Of a stretch of 64,000 nucleotides of DNA, positions 44,516-53,075 are shown piece by piece. Origin of the DNA: CAKZNE01 sp963976435 (GTDB taxonomy: Bacteria; Bacteroidota; Bacteroidia; Flavobacteriales; Schleiferiaceae); assembly GCA_963976435.1 (NCBI GenBank), contig CAXBKQ010000017.1:23665-87664 (forward strand), read 5' to 3'. Made by a program: the position numbers and the translations under genes. Position 1 is the stretch's first letter, and each line of letters starts with the position of its first letter. The notes under the pieces are model-generated. The model saw only the letters and a list, made by a program, of their open reading frames with translations, searched no databases and had not been told where the DNA came from.

Positions 44516-45421
44516 ATGGAAGAAAGTCCTAGTACCTTAGAGAGCCTGAATCAACTTTATCAGAACCCTATAATTCAAAGGGTAATTTCCATACTCATTG
44601 GAGTAATCCTCATTTTAATTCTATCGAGATTTGTAAAAAAAGCTATCAATGAAAAGGTGAATAATCCTGATGGTAGATATAGGGCAAGAAAGGCAGTGAG
44701 TTTGGCCTCCTATATAGTACTAGCTATAATGTTGATGTTTATTTTCAGCGATAAACTTGGAAATATTGGTGTGGCACTAGGTGTGGCAGGAGCAGGTATA
44801 GCCTTTGCTTTGCAAGAGGTAATTGTAAGTGTAGCTGGTTGGATAAGTATTTTGGTAAATGCTACCATTGGCGTTGGTCAGAGAGTGAAAATTGGGGATA
44901 CTAAAGGTGATATTATTGACATTGGAGTAATCAATACAACCATTATGGAAATGGGAGATTGGGTGGATGCCGACCTGTATAATGGCAGGATTGTAACCTT
45001 GGCTAACAGCTTTGTTTTTAAAGAGAATATTCACAATTATTCTGCAGAATATCCTTTTTTATGGGATGAGGTTCAGGTCCCAATTCGTTTTGAGAGTGAT
45101 TATAATTTTGCACGAGAACTTTTTACTCAAGTGCTTGTAGATGTTTGTGGTGAATATGCCCAAGCTAGTGAAGATGAGTGGAAAAAACTAGCGAATAGAT
45201 ATAGAGTAGAGGAGGCAATGGTTCGCCCTATGATAAGCCTAAAATTTGATGAGAATTGGATTACTTTCACCTTAAGGTATATAGTGGATTTTAAAAAGAG
45301 GAGAAGCACCAAAGATTTGATCTTTACAAAATTATTGCAGGAAATAAAGCTTCATGAAGACAAAATTATGATCGCAAGTTCCAGTATGGAAGTAACTAAC
45401 TTCCCTGGAAAAACAGAATAA
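44516..45421 (+). CDS. MscS-family mechanosensitive channel
   Basis: The 301-residue protein has two N-terminal TM segments (about 20-37 and 61-79), then the pore helix TM3 (LGVAGAGIAFALQEVI, Gly/Ala-rich, about 86-101) and the MscS beta domain (GVGQRVKIGDTKGDIIDIGVINTTI, VTLANSFVFKENIHNYS). It opens under membrane tension on osmotic downshock. Small MscS type. No operon partner. Confidence 0.9.
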   Translation: MEESPSTLESLNQLYQNPIIQRVISILIGVILILILSRFVKKAINEKVNNPDGRYRARKAVSLASYIVLAIMLMFIFSDKLGNIGVALGVAGAGIAFALQEVIVSVAGWISILVNATIGVGQRVKIGDTKGDIIDIGVINTTIMEMGDWVDADLYNGRIVTLANSFVFKENIHNYSAEYPFLWDEVQVPIRFESDYNFARELFTQVLVDVCGEYAQASEDEWKKLANRYRVEEAMVRPMISLKFDENWITFTLRYIVDFKKRRSTKDLIFTKLLQEIKLHEDKIMIASSSMEVTNFPGKTE

Positions 45422-45473
45422 GGGCAATTGTTGGTTTTAGCATATGTATGATTTACTAAAGGCTCATGGATGA

Positions 45474-45917
45474 TTAATATCCTTTTTCCTCCATTTTTTT
45501 TGCAAATTTTTCACCGATCTTCCTTCCCCATTCTTGACCCACCTCCATGGATTCCTTCATAATTAGAGGGGTGCTTTTTGCATATTTCTTCCCAACCGGG
45601 CTTTCGTAAAATATTATTAATTCCTTTAGATCCTCTAAACTAAGGTGTTTCGAATATACAGGTACCAACATTTTGGTAAGTTCTAGCAATGAGGTTTGCC
45701 CGAACTCCTTTTCCAAATCCTTCCAGGTACTTTCTTCAATATTGGAATATTGTTGTTTGAAAATTGTAAACATTTGTTTGATGGCTACCTGGTAGGTTTC
45801 CTCAGTTCCCGAAATTTTAAATAGTTTCTGCAAAGTGTTACTGTATTCGCTATCCTCTTGTGCGAAAGAGGTGAAGCTAATACAAACAAGAATAACTAGA
45901 GTGAATGCTTTTTTCAT
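45474..45917 (-). CDS. exported DUF2059 protein
   Basis: The 147-residue protein has a signal peptide (MKKAFTLVILVCISFTSFAQ) and a helical DUF2059 domain (LEDLKELIIFYESPVGKKYAKSTP). Function of the family is not known. The gene is followed on the left by the MscS gene in convergent orientation. Confidence 0.82.
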   Translation of the reverse strand: MKKAFTLVILVCISFTSFAQEDSEYSNTLQKLFKISGTEETYQVAIKQMFTIFKQQYSNIEESTWKDLEKEFGQTSLLELTKMLVPVYSKHLSLEDLKELIIFYESPVGKKYAKSTPLIMKESMEVGQEWGRKIGEKFAKKMEEKGY

Positions 45918-46263
45918 GGGGCTGTTGGGTGTTATATTATTTTTTGAGATAAAGTTTGAGCGGTAAACTACTCATAAAATTTTTATTCAGCATAGGATTT
46001 AGAATCAAAATCACATCCGTCCTAAACAATTTTAGTCACGGAATTATAAATTTGATATTCAGTCTATTTGGGTTTAACAAAACTAAGCCATATTATTCGA
46101 GATTTTCTTAATTACATAATTTCCCCAAAGGCTGTTCAAGTTTTTTGATAAAAACAAATAAGGGAATTTTGTTTGTAGCTTATTTTGGCCTTCAAGAAAA
46201 TGGTGATTTGATTGAAATGGAGCCTTAGAGAGATTGGGTAGCTCTGAAGGATGAAGAGATCAC

Positions 46264-46440
46264 CCAACCGAACTTAGGTTCTATGAAAAGCAGATTGCCA
46301 TTTTATTGTGAGCCTTGACCTTTTTATTCACCTGATATTATTTTAGGGGTGTTCATGAACTCACTCCGTTCGGTTGGTTCGTTTTTGGGTCAACCGACCT
46401 TAGGAGCTCATGAGCGACAGCGAATAACCCAAAAATGAAC
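46264..46440. repeat. interlaced inverted/direct repeat element
   Basis: CAACCGAACTTAGG (46265-46278) recurs as CAACCGACCTTAGG (46391-46404), one mismatch. GTTCGTTTTTGGGT (46377-46390) is inverted as ACCCAAAAATGAAC (46427-46440), one mismatch. CATGAACTC near 46354-46362 is mirrored by the GAGCTCATG arm at 46404-46412. The G+C-richer segment could fold into a long imperfect hairpin and stands out from its A+T-rich surroundings; it could be a REP/MITE-like remnant. Confidence 0.5.
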
Positions 46441-46523
46441 AGAATTTAATTATTTTTTTAGCAATAAATTTTATTTAGGACACATGTGAATCAAAATAAT
46501 AAAAATGGTAAAGGACTTTGAAA

Positions 46524-46566
46524 ATAAAAAAACCCACTAAAGCTTTCCTTCACTATAGTGGGTTTT
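46524..46566 (-). terminator. intrinsic terminator of the doxX gene
   Basis: AAACCCACTA (46530-46539) pairs with TAGTGGGTTT (46556-46565), a 10-bp perfect stem. On the minus strand the stem is followed by a run of U (the A-rich 46524-46530). It lies 21 bases beyond the DoxX stop codon. Confidence 0.85.
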
Positions 46567-46586
46567 AATAAATACTAGTATAGCTC

Positions 46587-46991
46587 TTATTTAGGTGAAA
46601 TAGGAACTTTTTTAATTCTTGCCCAGGCAACAAAGGCTGCCATTACAAAGAGAACAATGGTAGTTACAAATGGTTCTCCACTAGAAAGGTGATAGGCAGT
46701 TGCTAAAACCATTATCGTTGCAATTCCAATAGCTGCTAGTGCACTTAAAAAGGGTTTAACTCTTATCGCTGCTGGAATAATTAAACCTAAGGCACCAAGA
46801 ATTTCGCTAATTCCTATAAAACGAACCATTTCCAAGCTAAAAGAGTTTACGAAGCTCATTCCACCCTCTGCCAGTTCTGATATGGGCATGGATATTTTCA
46901 TAACTCCAGCCATTCCAAAACTAATTGCCAATAAAACTTGTAAAACCCAGACTAGTATGTTTAGACCTTTTGACTCTTTTTGATTTTCCAT
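46587..46991 (-). CDS. DoxX-family membrane protein
   Basis: The 134-residue protein has four TM segments and the DoxX pattern: NILVWVLQVLLAISFGMAGVMKI, ISEILGALGLIIPA and VVLATAYHLSSGEPFVTTIVLF. DoxX/DoxD-like proteins are associated with quinone or thiosulphate redox, but most bacterial members have unknown roles. It is divergent from an HxlR regulator with a repeat-rich operator region between them, so it is likely that regulator's target. Confidence 0.85.
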   Translation of the reverse strand: MENQKESKGLNILVWVLQVLLAISFGMAGVMKISMPISELAEGGMSFVNSFSLEMVRFIGISEILGALGLIIPAAIRVKPFLSALAAIGIATIMVLATAYHLSSGEPFVTTIVLFVMAAFVAWARIKKVPISPK

Positions 46992-47047
46992 TTTGATTAT
47001 TAATTATTCAGCGAATTTAGATACATTTGATTACTTTTTATAATCAG

Positions 47048-47079
47048 TTACCTTTTGGTAATCAGTTACCTAAAGGTAA
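47048..47079. promoter_or_regulatory. interlocked HxlR operator array
   Basis: Half-sites alternate every 9 bases: TTACC (47048-47052), GGTAA (47057-47061), TTACC (47066-47070), GGTAA (47075-47079). Three overlapping palindromes result (TTACC-N4-GGTAA twice and GGTAA-N4-TTACC once). It lies between the divergent doxX (start 46991) and hxlR (start 47093) genes, ending 13 bases before the hxlR start codon. Operator function is inferred. Confidence 0.72.
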
Positions 47080-47092
47080 TCAACAGAAGAAA

Positions 47093-47467
47093 ATGAATAA
47101 AAAAGAACATAAGGAGTGCATGTCTTCCCTTGTACCAGTAAGAGATACTTTGGATATTATTGGAGGTAAATGGAAAATTTTAATATTGATTTCCATTTGG
47201 GAAGGAAATAAGCACTTTAGGGAAATTGAGCGAAGCATTCCAAAATTAAGCACCAAAGTTTTATCAAAAGAACTCAAAGACCTAGAGGCAAGTCAGCTCA
47301 TTGTTCGCGAAGTGATAAATGGTTTTCCTGTAAGAACTAGGTATAGTGCGACCGAATATTCAAAAACATTGGAAAAAGTATTTTTCGAATTGGGTGATTG
47401 GGGTGCAAAACACCGAAAAAAAATCTTTGGTGAATCCCAGCCCAAATTCCAAGGAATGAAAATATGA
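47093..47467 (+). CDS. HxlR-family transcriptional regulator
   Basis: The start at 47093 gives a 124-residue protein beginning MNKKEHKECMSSL with the conserved Cys and PVRDTLDIIGGKWKILILISIW of HxlR. The HTH and wing follow (IPKLSTKVLSKELKDLEASQLIVREV, RTRYSATEYSKTLEKVF). The longer frame from 47027 covers the operator array and should be rejected. The Cys near the N-terminus is the redox/quinone-sensing type in homologues such as HypR/QorR; here only position supports that. Likely represses the divergent doxX. Confidence 0.9.
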   Translation: MNKKEHKECMSSLVPVRDTLDIIGGKWKILILISIWEGNKHFREIERSIPKLSTKVLSKELKDLEASQLIVREVINGFPVRTRYSATEYSKTLEKVFFELGDWGAKHRKKIFGESQPKFQGMKI

Positions 47468-47551
47468 ACAATGTCAAGCCAAAGGCCCAAACCACTAAAT
47501 CCACACTTCCCCTAAAACCTCACCCTCAGCCTCCAAGCTCGCACTACCTTC

Positions 47552-48463
47552 TCAATTCATCCTATATTTCTCCCTATACTCCGAAGGGCTAATTCCTTCT
47601 TTCTTTTTAAAAAGCCTAGAAAAATAGGGTGGGTATTCAAAGCCTAATTCATAGGCAACTTCTGAGATGGTTTTATGGGGTTCCAACAGGATGTTTTTGG
47701 CCTCATTTATAAGGTATAGTTGTAGATGTTCTGTAGAGGTTTTTCCAGTTTCCTTTTTTAGGGTATCGCTTAAATAACGCTGGGAAACTGACAATTGATC
47801 CGCGATTCCCTCAATGCTTGGAATAGTATTTTCCTTTATTTTACTAGATTCAAAATGCTCATCTAATTGGCGTTTAAATTTCTCCAATAAATCGTTTGAA
47901 AGCTCTTTACGGTTTAAAAATTGCCTTTCATATGAGCGGTTTGCATACTTTAAAAGTGTGCTAAGATGTGAAATAATAATATCCTTACTAAACTCATCAT
48001 AGTTGTTTTGGTATTCGATTTCTATATTTTCTACGATAGATTCAATCTGTTTTTCCTCTTTAGGTGAAAGGTGTAAAGCCTCATTTACTGAATAGGAGAA
48101 GAAGCCATACTTTTTAATTTGCAGCGCTAGATCTGTGCCTTTCAGAAAATCTTCATGAAAATTTATAGAAAATCCTTTTTGCTCAAAAACCACACTTTCA
48201 TCCCACTGCATAACTTGTTTTGGAGCAATAAAAAACAAGGCACCATTGGTGAAATCGTATTTCGTTCGGCCATAATTTAAGTCCCCTTTCACAATTTTTT
48301 TAAAGCTAATAGAATAGCAATCGTTTGTGATGGGCGGGGAACTTTCTTTTGGGCAGGGTAGAAACCCTTCACCTATGGTAGTGAAAATGCTAAACATGGG
48401 ATGTTCAGGACGAGGAAGTTCTAAATATTCTAGGTATTCCGATAAGGTTTTAAAATGCACCAT
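47552..48463 (-). CDS. AraC-family transcriptional regulator
   Basis: The 303-residue protein has a variable N-terminal cupin-like sensor (about 1-185) and the C-terminal AraC double HTH (about 205-303; PSIEGIADQLSVSQRYLSDTLKKETGK and ISEVAYELGFEYPPYFSRLFKKKEGISPSEYR). It starts one base after the stop of the membrane-protein gene and lies in one operon with that gene and the SDR gene. It probably controls this operon, with the SDR substrate as candidate inducer (inference). Confidence 0.92.
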   Translation of the reverse strand: MVHFKTLSEYLEYLELPRPEHPMFSIFTTIGEGFLPCPKESSPPITNDCYSISFKKIVKGDLNYGRTKYDFTNGALFFIAPKQVMQWDESVVFEQKGFSINFHEDFLKGTDLALQIKKYGFFSYSVNEALHLSPKEEKQIESIVENIEIEYQNNYDEFSKDIIISHLSTLLKYANRSYERQFLNRKELSNDLLEKFKRQLDEHFESSKIKENTIPSIEGIADQLSVSQRYLSDTLKKETGKTSTEHLQLYLINEAKNILLEPHKTISEVAYELGFEYPPYFSRLFKKKEGISPSEYREKYRMN

Positions 48464-48464
48464 C

Positions 48465-48977
48465 TTAATTTTTCATTTCATTTTCTATAGCTAGCAATTG
48501 TTTTTGATAGGCATCAATTCTGGCATGAGCTGATCCATCTATCAATAAAATAACTACCAACATGGCAATGCTGGTTATCAAACTGGCTCGCCAAATTGGG
48601 CTGCTGAAAAACAAAATGAGTAAAGCACAAACAGCAATAATAATTGGAATAGCTGTAAAGACAATATTTTTATATTCTTTTAATGTTGCTTCGGAACGCT
48701 CTAATTCGGAACTAAGAAAGGCCGATGCATCCTCATGATAGGCGATTTCAAATTGTGAAACACGGGATTTATTGGTGAAAAATAGTCCTAATCCGATTAT
48801 GCTAAGTAATGTACCGGCTACTAGGGTGGGGATGATATAGGCCTTAGCAATATCCGTTCTTCCCAGTTGCCAAAAGCCAATTCCTGCGGAAATAAATAAC
48901 AATCCAAAGAGAATGAAAAAGGGAGTTGAAAAGAGCTCAGATTTTGCCCAGTCAATTGATGCTTTCAGAAGATCCAT
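48465..48977 (-). CDS. four-TM membrane protein of unknown function
   Basis: The 170-residue protein has TM segments at about 16-33, 45-66, 103-121 and 127-146, with a helical connecting segment (SSELERSEATLKEYKN). No family recognised. It sits between the SDR gene (22 bases away) and the AraC gene (1 base away) in the same operon. Confidence 0.62.
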   Translation of the reverse strand: MDLLKASIDWAKSELFSTPFFILFGLLFISAGIGFWQLGRTDIAKAYIIPTLVAGTLLSIIGLGLFFTNKSRVSQFEIAYHEDASAFLSSELERSEATLKEYKNIVFTAIPIIIAVCALLILFFSSPIWRASLITSIAMLVVILLIDGSAHARIDAYQKQLLAIENEMKN

Positions 48978-48999
48978 ATGCTATTTTTAATTATTCAAT

Positions 49000-49953
49000 T
49001 TATAAATTCCACGACAATCCTGTTGCCTTTTCAGATAGCTCCCACAATTTTTTGGCTACAGCCTTATCCTTGGCATGGGGTTTTAATTCATGAGCTCCTA
49101 CTGGGCCCACCCAATTGCTTCGTCCAGTAGGTCCATAAAATGCTGTTTGGTCCAAATCTTCTTCTGTGGCACACATTAACTCTGGATAAGCACCATTTTC
49201 TGCAGCTTGTGTTAAAGGAGATAACTTCATTAAACCAAAGATAAGCTTCATCATAAAACTACCACTTGTTGAAATAAGGGAGGTCCTGGAAGATCCTGGA
49301 TGACAGGCATAGGCTTTAACTCCAGTTTTACCGGCTTCTTTCAATCTATCTTGCAATTCATAGATAGACATTATTTGGGCTAGTTTACTTTGACTATAGG
49401 CATCGTTGGGGCTATAATTATTATCCCAATTTAAATCGTCAAATTTGATGGTTTTAAGACCCATATCATATCCTAAACTACCTACTGTTACAATTCTGCC
49501 CTTAGATTTCTCTATCATTGGAAAAAGCAAAGCTTGAAGGGTAAAATGTCCGAAATAATTTACACCCATCTGACTTTCCCAGCCATCTACCGTAATTTTT
49601 TGGCTAGGAACTTGAGCAATGGCACCGTTGCACATTAATGCGTCAATTCGACTAATATTTTCTAAAACTTCTGCTGCTGCTTTTTTTACAGAGGCTTGTT
49701 CTGCTAGATCCATTTGGATATTACTAACATCAATAGAATTTCCCAGCTTTTCTCTCAAAGTGGCCATTGTAGCCTCAGCCTTTTTAGGATTTCTATTTAA
49801 CATTAGCACTTTGGCGCCCTTAGAGAGAAGAATTCGTGCGGCTTCAAAACCAGTTCCGCTGGTTGTGCCTGTAATGACAAAGGTTTTGCCATTTAAGTCA
49901 TTTATTCTATCGGGGGTCCAGCCTTGTTTTCCAAACTGATTATTTGTGCTCAT
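49000..49953 (-). CDS. short-chain dehydrogenase/reductase
   Basis: The 317-residue protein is an extended classical SDR: glycine-rich TFVITGTTSGTGFEAARILL (TGxxxGxG, Rossmann), NNYSPNDAYSQSKLAQIMS (catalytic YxxxK) and IDALMCNGAI (NxG). Variants of this size (retinol dehydrogenase/protochlorophyllide-reductase-like) use NADPH. It is the first gene of the SDR/membrane/AraC operon. Substrate unknown. Confidence 0.9.
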   Translation of the reverse strand: MSTNNQFGKQGWTPDRINDLNGKTFVITGTTSGTGFEAARILLSKGAKVLMLNRNPKKAEATMATLREKLGNSIDVSNIQMDLAEQASVKKAAAEVLENISRIDALMCNGAIAQVPSQKITVDGWESQMGVNYFGHFTLQALLFPMIEKSKGRIVTVGSLGYDMGLKTIKFDDLNWDNNYSPNDAYSQSKLAQIMSIYELQDRLKEAGKTGVKAYACHPGSSRTSLISTSGSFMMKLIFGLMKLSPLTQAAENGAYPELMCATEEDLDQTAFYGPTGRSNWVGPVGAHELKPHAKDKAVAKKLWELSEKATGLSWNL

Positions 49954-50208
49954 GTCTTTTTTTTAAAGTTTACACAAAATTCAGAATATCAATTCGTTTA
50001 GCTCTTATACAGTTTTTCGGATGATGTATACTTTTTGGTTTTATGTGCCAATTCCGTAGGTCTCGATAGAAAAAAGGATGGGTAAAAATAAAAATTAACT
50101 ACTTGAGATTATTAATCTACCAAATAGGCCTGATTACAATTTTTTAGTTGAGGTTTTAAAACCCTATAGTATATTCTTTAGTTCTAAGCTTCTAAAATCT
50201 ACTGAATT

Positions 50209-51210
50209 TTAAAGGCTTTCTAAATAATCTAGGATTAAGGCCAATCCTTCATCATCCATTAATGTGGTGCCGATAAATGGCATTTCACCATCCAACATAT
50301 TTCTTCTAATCTTATCCTTTCCGGATGGAATTCCTGATCCTTGAAGCGAAGTTTCAAATCTAAAATCAAAATCTTTTTCGGCTGGAATATCCCAGCCTTT
50401 GGGATTATGGCAGTGGGCACAATTTAGGGCTAAGTAGGCTCGACCACGGTTTGAAATAGAAGCATTCAAATTTCTATAATCAACCATACTTGGAACTTGA
50501 TTTACAGAAAAATTTTCCAACAAATTTTTTGACTGTAAATGGCTAAGTTGATTTACCAAAGCCCCATTTCTGGAAACGGTCTTATTTAAATTTTGGATTG
50601 TTGGCCCCAAATGGGTCATAGAATTATTGGATTGATGGCAGGTCATACACTCATTTTCATTTGGAATTTTATAGAGTGTTGAACGATTCTGTCCTAAGGA
50701 ATTTAACCAGCTTATTGGTTTACTTGAACCGCTTAATTGCAAAAAGGCCTCAGATTGAGATTCATTCCAGCGATAAGAAGCAGCATTCCATTTGTCATCC
50801 TCCTTAATCATAAGGCGTGTTTCAATTATGTTTTTACCCAAACTGCTATCTCTCTCATCAATATAATAAAAGAAGGTTTTGCTAAGAATTGTTCCATTTG
50901 GAAATTCGATAGAGTTGCCTGCCAGCCTAGTCATTTTTGTTCCTGAGGGAAGTTTAACCAGTCTTTGTTTATAAGCGAAATCTGTGAATAAAACAGAGTT
51001 TAATTCCAAGAGTTCAAAATCATTAGTCGGGATTAAATTTGCTGCTAGCCCCTGAAAAATATTATATGCCGAAAGACTGTCTTCGAATACGATGGTCTTT
51101 GGGAAATTGAAGTTTGGAATTGTGATATCCCCTTCATCAAAACCATCCTTTTTACAAGTGATGATAGAAAAAATCAGCAAGCTAATAGAGATGGTTAATT
51201 TTTTTTTCAT
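50209..51210 (-). CDS. SO_2930-family lipoprotein with two CXXCH heme motifs
   Basis: The ATG at 51210 gives a lipoprotein signal (MKKKLTISISLLIFSIITC); the upstream frame to 51339 adds 43 residues and would mask it. The 333-residue product matches the SO_2930/TIGR03806 family pattern: FPNGTILSKTFFYYIDERD, SYRWNESQSEAFL, then NECMTCHQSNNSMTHLGPTIQNLN (first CXXCH) and LNCAHCHNPKGWD (second CXXCH). These proteins are predicted c-type cytochromes at the outer membrane. No partner genes nearby. Confidence 0.82.
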   Translation of the reverse strand: MKKKLTISISLLIFSIITCKKDGFDEGDITIPNFNFPKTIVFEDSLSAYNIFQGLAANLIPTNDFELLELNSVLFTDFAYKQRLVKLPSGTKMTRLAGNSIEFPNGTILSKTFFYYIDERDSSLGKNIIETRLMIKEDDKWNAASYRWNESQSEAFLQLSGSSKPISWLNSLGQNRSTLYKIPNENECMTCHQSNNSMTHLGPTIQNLNKTVSRNGALVNQLSHLQSKNLLENFSVNQVPSMVDYRNLNASISNRGRAYLALNCAHCHNPKGWDIPAEKDFDFRFETSLQGSGIPSGKDKIRRNMLDGEMPFIGTTLMDDEGLALILDYLESL

Positions 51211-51428
51211 TCCTTGAAATTGTTGAACAAGCGATAAACGAAATTTAAAGAAAATTATTTTCAGAATGGAGCGCCAGTAAATGGACTTACCTATCAAATT
51301 AGTATTTTTTAAAACGATGATACAAGGGAATTCATTCATTAATTAAAGTCTGGAAATTTTACTACACTTAAATCAAATAGGGCAGTGTATTCGTATTTTT
51401 AAAACTTTATTAATTGACTAGCTACCCT

Positions 51429-51899
51429 ATGAAACAGTTTTTATTGTATTTCTCAGTGGCCATTTTTTCAATATTCATTGGCAGTCAAATTACTGAAGGG
51501 CTGCTTTTGGTTCCCTATTGGAAATCTTTATCATCCAATGAGTTTTATCTGTATTACGATCAATTTGGAGGCTATATTGGTAAATTTTATACCATTCTAA
51601 CCATTGTTGCAGCTTTGATTCCTGTTGCCATATCGATTTATGCCAAAAGGATCGGATCCGGGGGGTTCAAGCTTGCTCTTTGTTCTAGCCTTTTTGCAAT
51701 TCTTTTTATTGGATGTTTCTATGTCTATTTCAAAGGTGCAAATGAATTGTTTTTTAATGCTTCCCTATCTGAACTTGAACTGAGTGATGAGTTAATTGTT
51801 TGGAATTATTGGCATTGGGCCAGAATTGGTCTAGAGCTTATTTCCTTATTCTTTTTAATTGCTAGCCTAATTAAAATCCAAGAAAAGGAATTGAATTAA
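51429..51899 (+). CDS. four-TM membrane protein, DUF1772-like
   Basis: The ATG at 51429 gives a 156-residue product; the in-frame TTG at 51414 is rejected. Four hydrophobic segments are visible (FLLYFSVAIFSIFIGSQ, FYTILTIVAALIPVAIS, LALCSSLFAILFIGCFYVYF, IGLELISLFFLIASLI). The ITEGLLLVPYW start and the NYWHWARI segment recall DUF1772/anthrone-oxygenase-like membrane proteins; that assignment is tentative. Confidence 0.6.
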   Translation: MKQFLLYFSVAIFSIFIGSQITEGLLLVPYWKSLSSNEFYLYYDQFGGYIGKFYTILTIVAALIPVAISIYAKRIGSGGFKLALCSSLFAILFIGCFYVYFKGANELFFNASLSELELSDELIVWNYWHWARIGLELISLFFLIASLIKIQEKELN

Positions 51900-52023
51900 G
51901 CTTCTCCTTTTCCTTAGGGAGGCAAATATTTCAATAATTCACAATGTCTGAGCTTACAATAGTATGAAGGGGTGACCTTCTAACTATTCATCACTTAAGG
52001 CTGAATAGTTCTTAAAAGGTTTC

Positions 52024-52500
52024 CTATTTATTCAGGAAAGAGGAATACATCCAAACTAATTTTTCTTGTTCTCTAATATAGTCGCTCATTAGTGCATTTG
52101 TGCCTTCGTCTTCGGCATCGGATGAAATATTCAATAATTCTCTTTGGAGGACTATAATAGTTTGGAAGGAAGTTAAAATATCTTCTACAGCTTTTATTCC
52201 GTTGCTCACCTGCACACTTTCTTTAATTTTTGAACTTGTGCGATAATCTGAAAAATTATGATTTGGTGAATGTCCTAAGGTTAGAATCCTTTCGGCTACT
52301 TCATCTATTTTTAGGAGTAGATCATTGTAAAGTTCTTCAAATTTTAAATGTAGTTCAAAGAATTTTTCCCCTTTGATATTCCAATGGTAGCCTCTTGTAT
52401 TTTGATAGAAAATTGAATAATTAGCCAGGAGCTCATTTAATTTTTCTGAAAGTTGTACTGCTTTTTCTTTGTCGAGCCCTATTGCGTTTTTAGTATCCAT
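52024..52500 (-). CDS. dps: Dps-family ferritin-like protein
   Basis: The 158-residue protein has the Dps four-helix bundle: FYQNTRGYHWNIKGEKFFEL (ferroxidase His), LHLKFEELYNDLLLKIDEVAERIL (Asp/Glu ligands). Dps stores iron, detoxifies hydrogen peroxide and protects DNA in starvation. A perfect inverted repeat TAGAATT-N6-AATTCTA precedes it at 52514-52533. Monocistronic. Confidence 0.92.
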   Translation of the reverse strand: MDTKNAIGLDKEKAVQLSEKLNELLANYSIFYQNTRGYHWNIKGEKFFELHLKFEELYNDLLLKIDEVAERILTLGHSPNHNFSDYRTSSKIKESVQVSNGIKAVEDILTSFQTIIVLQRELLNISSDAEDEGTNALMSDYIREQEKLVWMYSSFLNK

Positions 52501-52513
52501 TTTAAATGCTTTT

Positions 52514-52533
52514 TAGAATTTATTTTAATTCTA
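52514..52533. promoter_or_regulatory. inverted repeat upstream of dps, possible operator
   Basis: TAGAATT (52514-52520), 6-base spacer, AATTCTA (52527-52533), perfect 7-bp arms, 14 bases upstream of the dps start codon. Bound regulator unknown; arms are A+T-rich, so chance is possible. Confidence 0.35.
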
Positions 52534-52673
52534 GCAAAGTTCACCTTTTGCGAGATTCCAGAAAGTAACAAAGATCACTTATAATGCTATTTGATTAGTA
52601 TGGAACTAATGGAATACTTCAAAAAAAATAATTTAACAAAAGATAATTTCAAAATTGCAAATGCTAGATTAAT

Positions 52674-53075
52674 TTATTGATTAAGAAGTTCTTCCAAAAT
52701 ACTTTTCAATTGGCTTTGTTCTACTGGCTTAACTAAATAATTACTGGTTAGACCATATTTTTCCGCTTTTTTCAAATCTTCTTCACTATTTGAGCTGGTT
52801 AAAATATAAATGGTAAGCTTTTGATCCGTAGGAATCTTTGTGAATTCATCCAGAAATTGCCATCCATCCCAGACGGGCATGTTCAAATCCAGAAAAATTA
52901 TTTGGGGTAATTTTTCACTATTCTGAACCATGGTTTTTAATGTGGAATAAGCTTCTTTTCCATTTTTACAAACCAGAATTTTTTCTACAAATCCCGATAG
53001 TTCTATATATTTCTTCGTAATAAATAAATGTATTGGATCATCTTCTACAATACATGCTAGGTCTATTTTTTTCAT
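52674..53075 (-). CDS. single-domain response regulator (REC only), paralogue
   Basis: The 133-residue protein is one receiver domain: VEDDPIHLFI, phospho-acceptor Asp in IFLDLNMPVWDGWQFLDEF, ILTSSN and LVKPVE. No output domain. Its start overlaps the histidine kinase gene by 4 bases. It is clearly paralogous to the receiver at 26677-27075 (shared DLNMP and DGWQFLD), which is likewise paired with a kinase. Confidence 0.92.
   Translation of the reverse strand: MKKIDLACIVEDDPIHLFITKKYIELSGFVEKILVCKNGKEAYSTLKTMVQNSEKLPQIIFLDLNMPVWDGWQFLDEFTKIPTDQKLTIYILTSSNSEEDLKKAEKYGLTSNYLVKPVEQSQLKSILEELLNQ

Larger units (their letters stand above)
45918..46586. other. long spacer with repeat elements
   Basis: About 670 bases without a credible coding frame. 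It holds inverted and direct repeat pieces (46264-46440) and the doxX terminator (46524-46566). No RNA gene was identified. Confidence 0.5.

Noticed and set aside
47027..47092. Longer N-terminus for HxlR
   Set aside because: The extension translates the palindromic operator array; the true start is at 47093.
51982..52010. AACTATTC/GAATAGTT hairpin as a terminator of dps
   Set aside because: The stem is A+T-rich with a 13-base loop and no U run on either strand; too weak to list.
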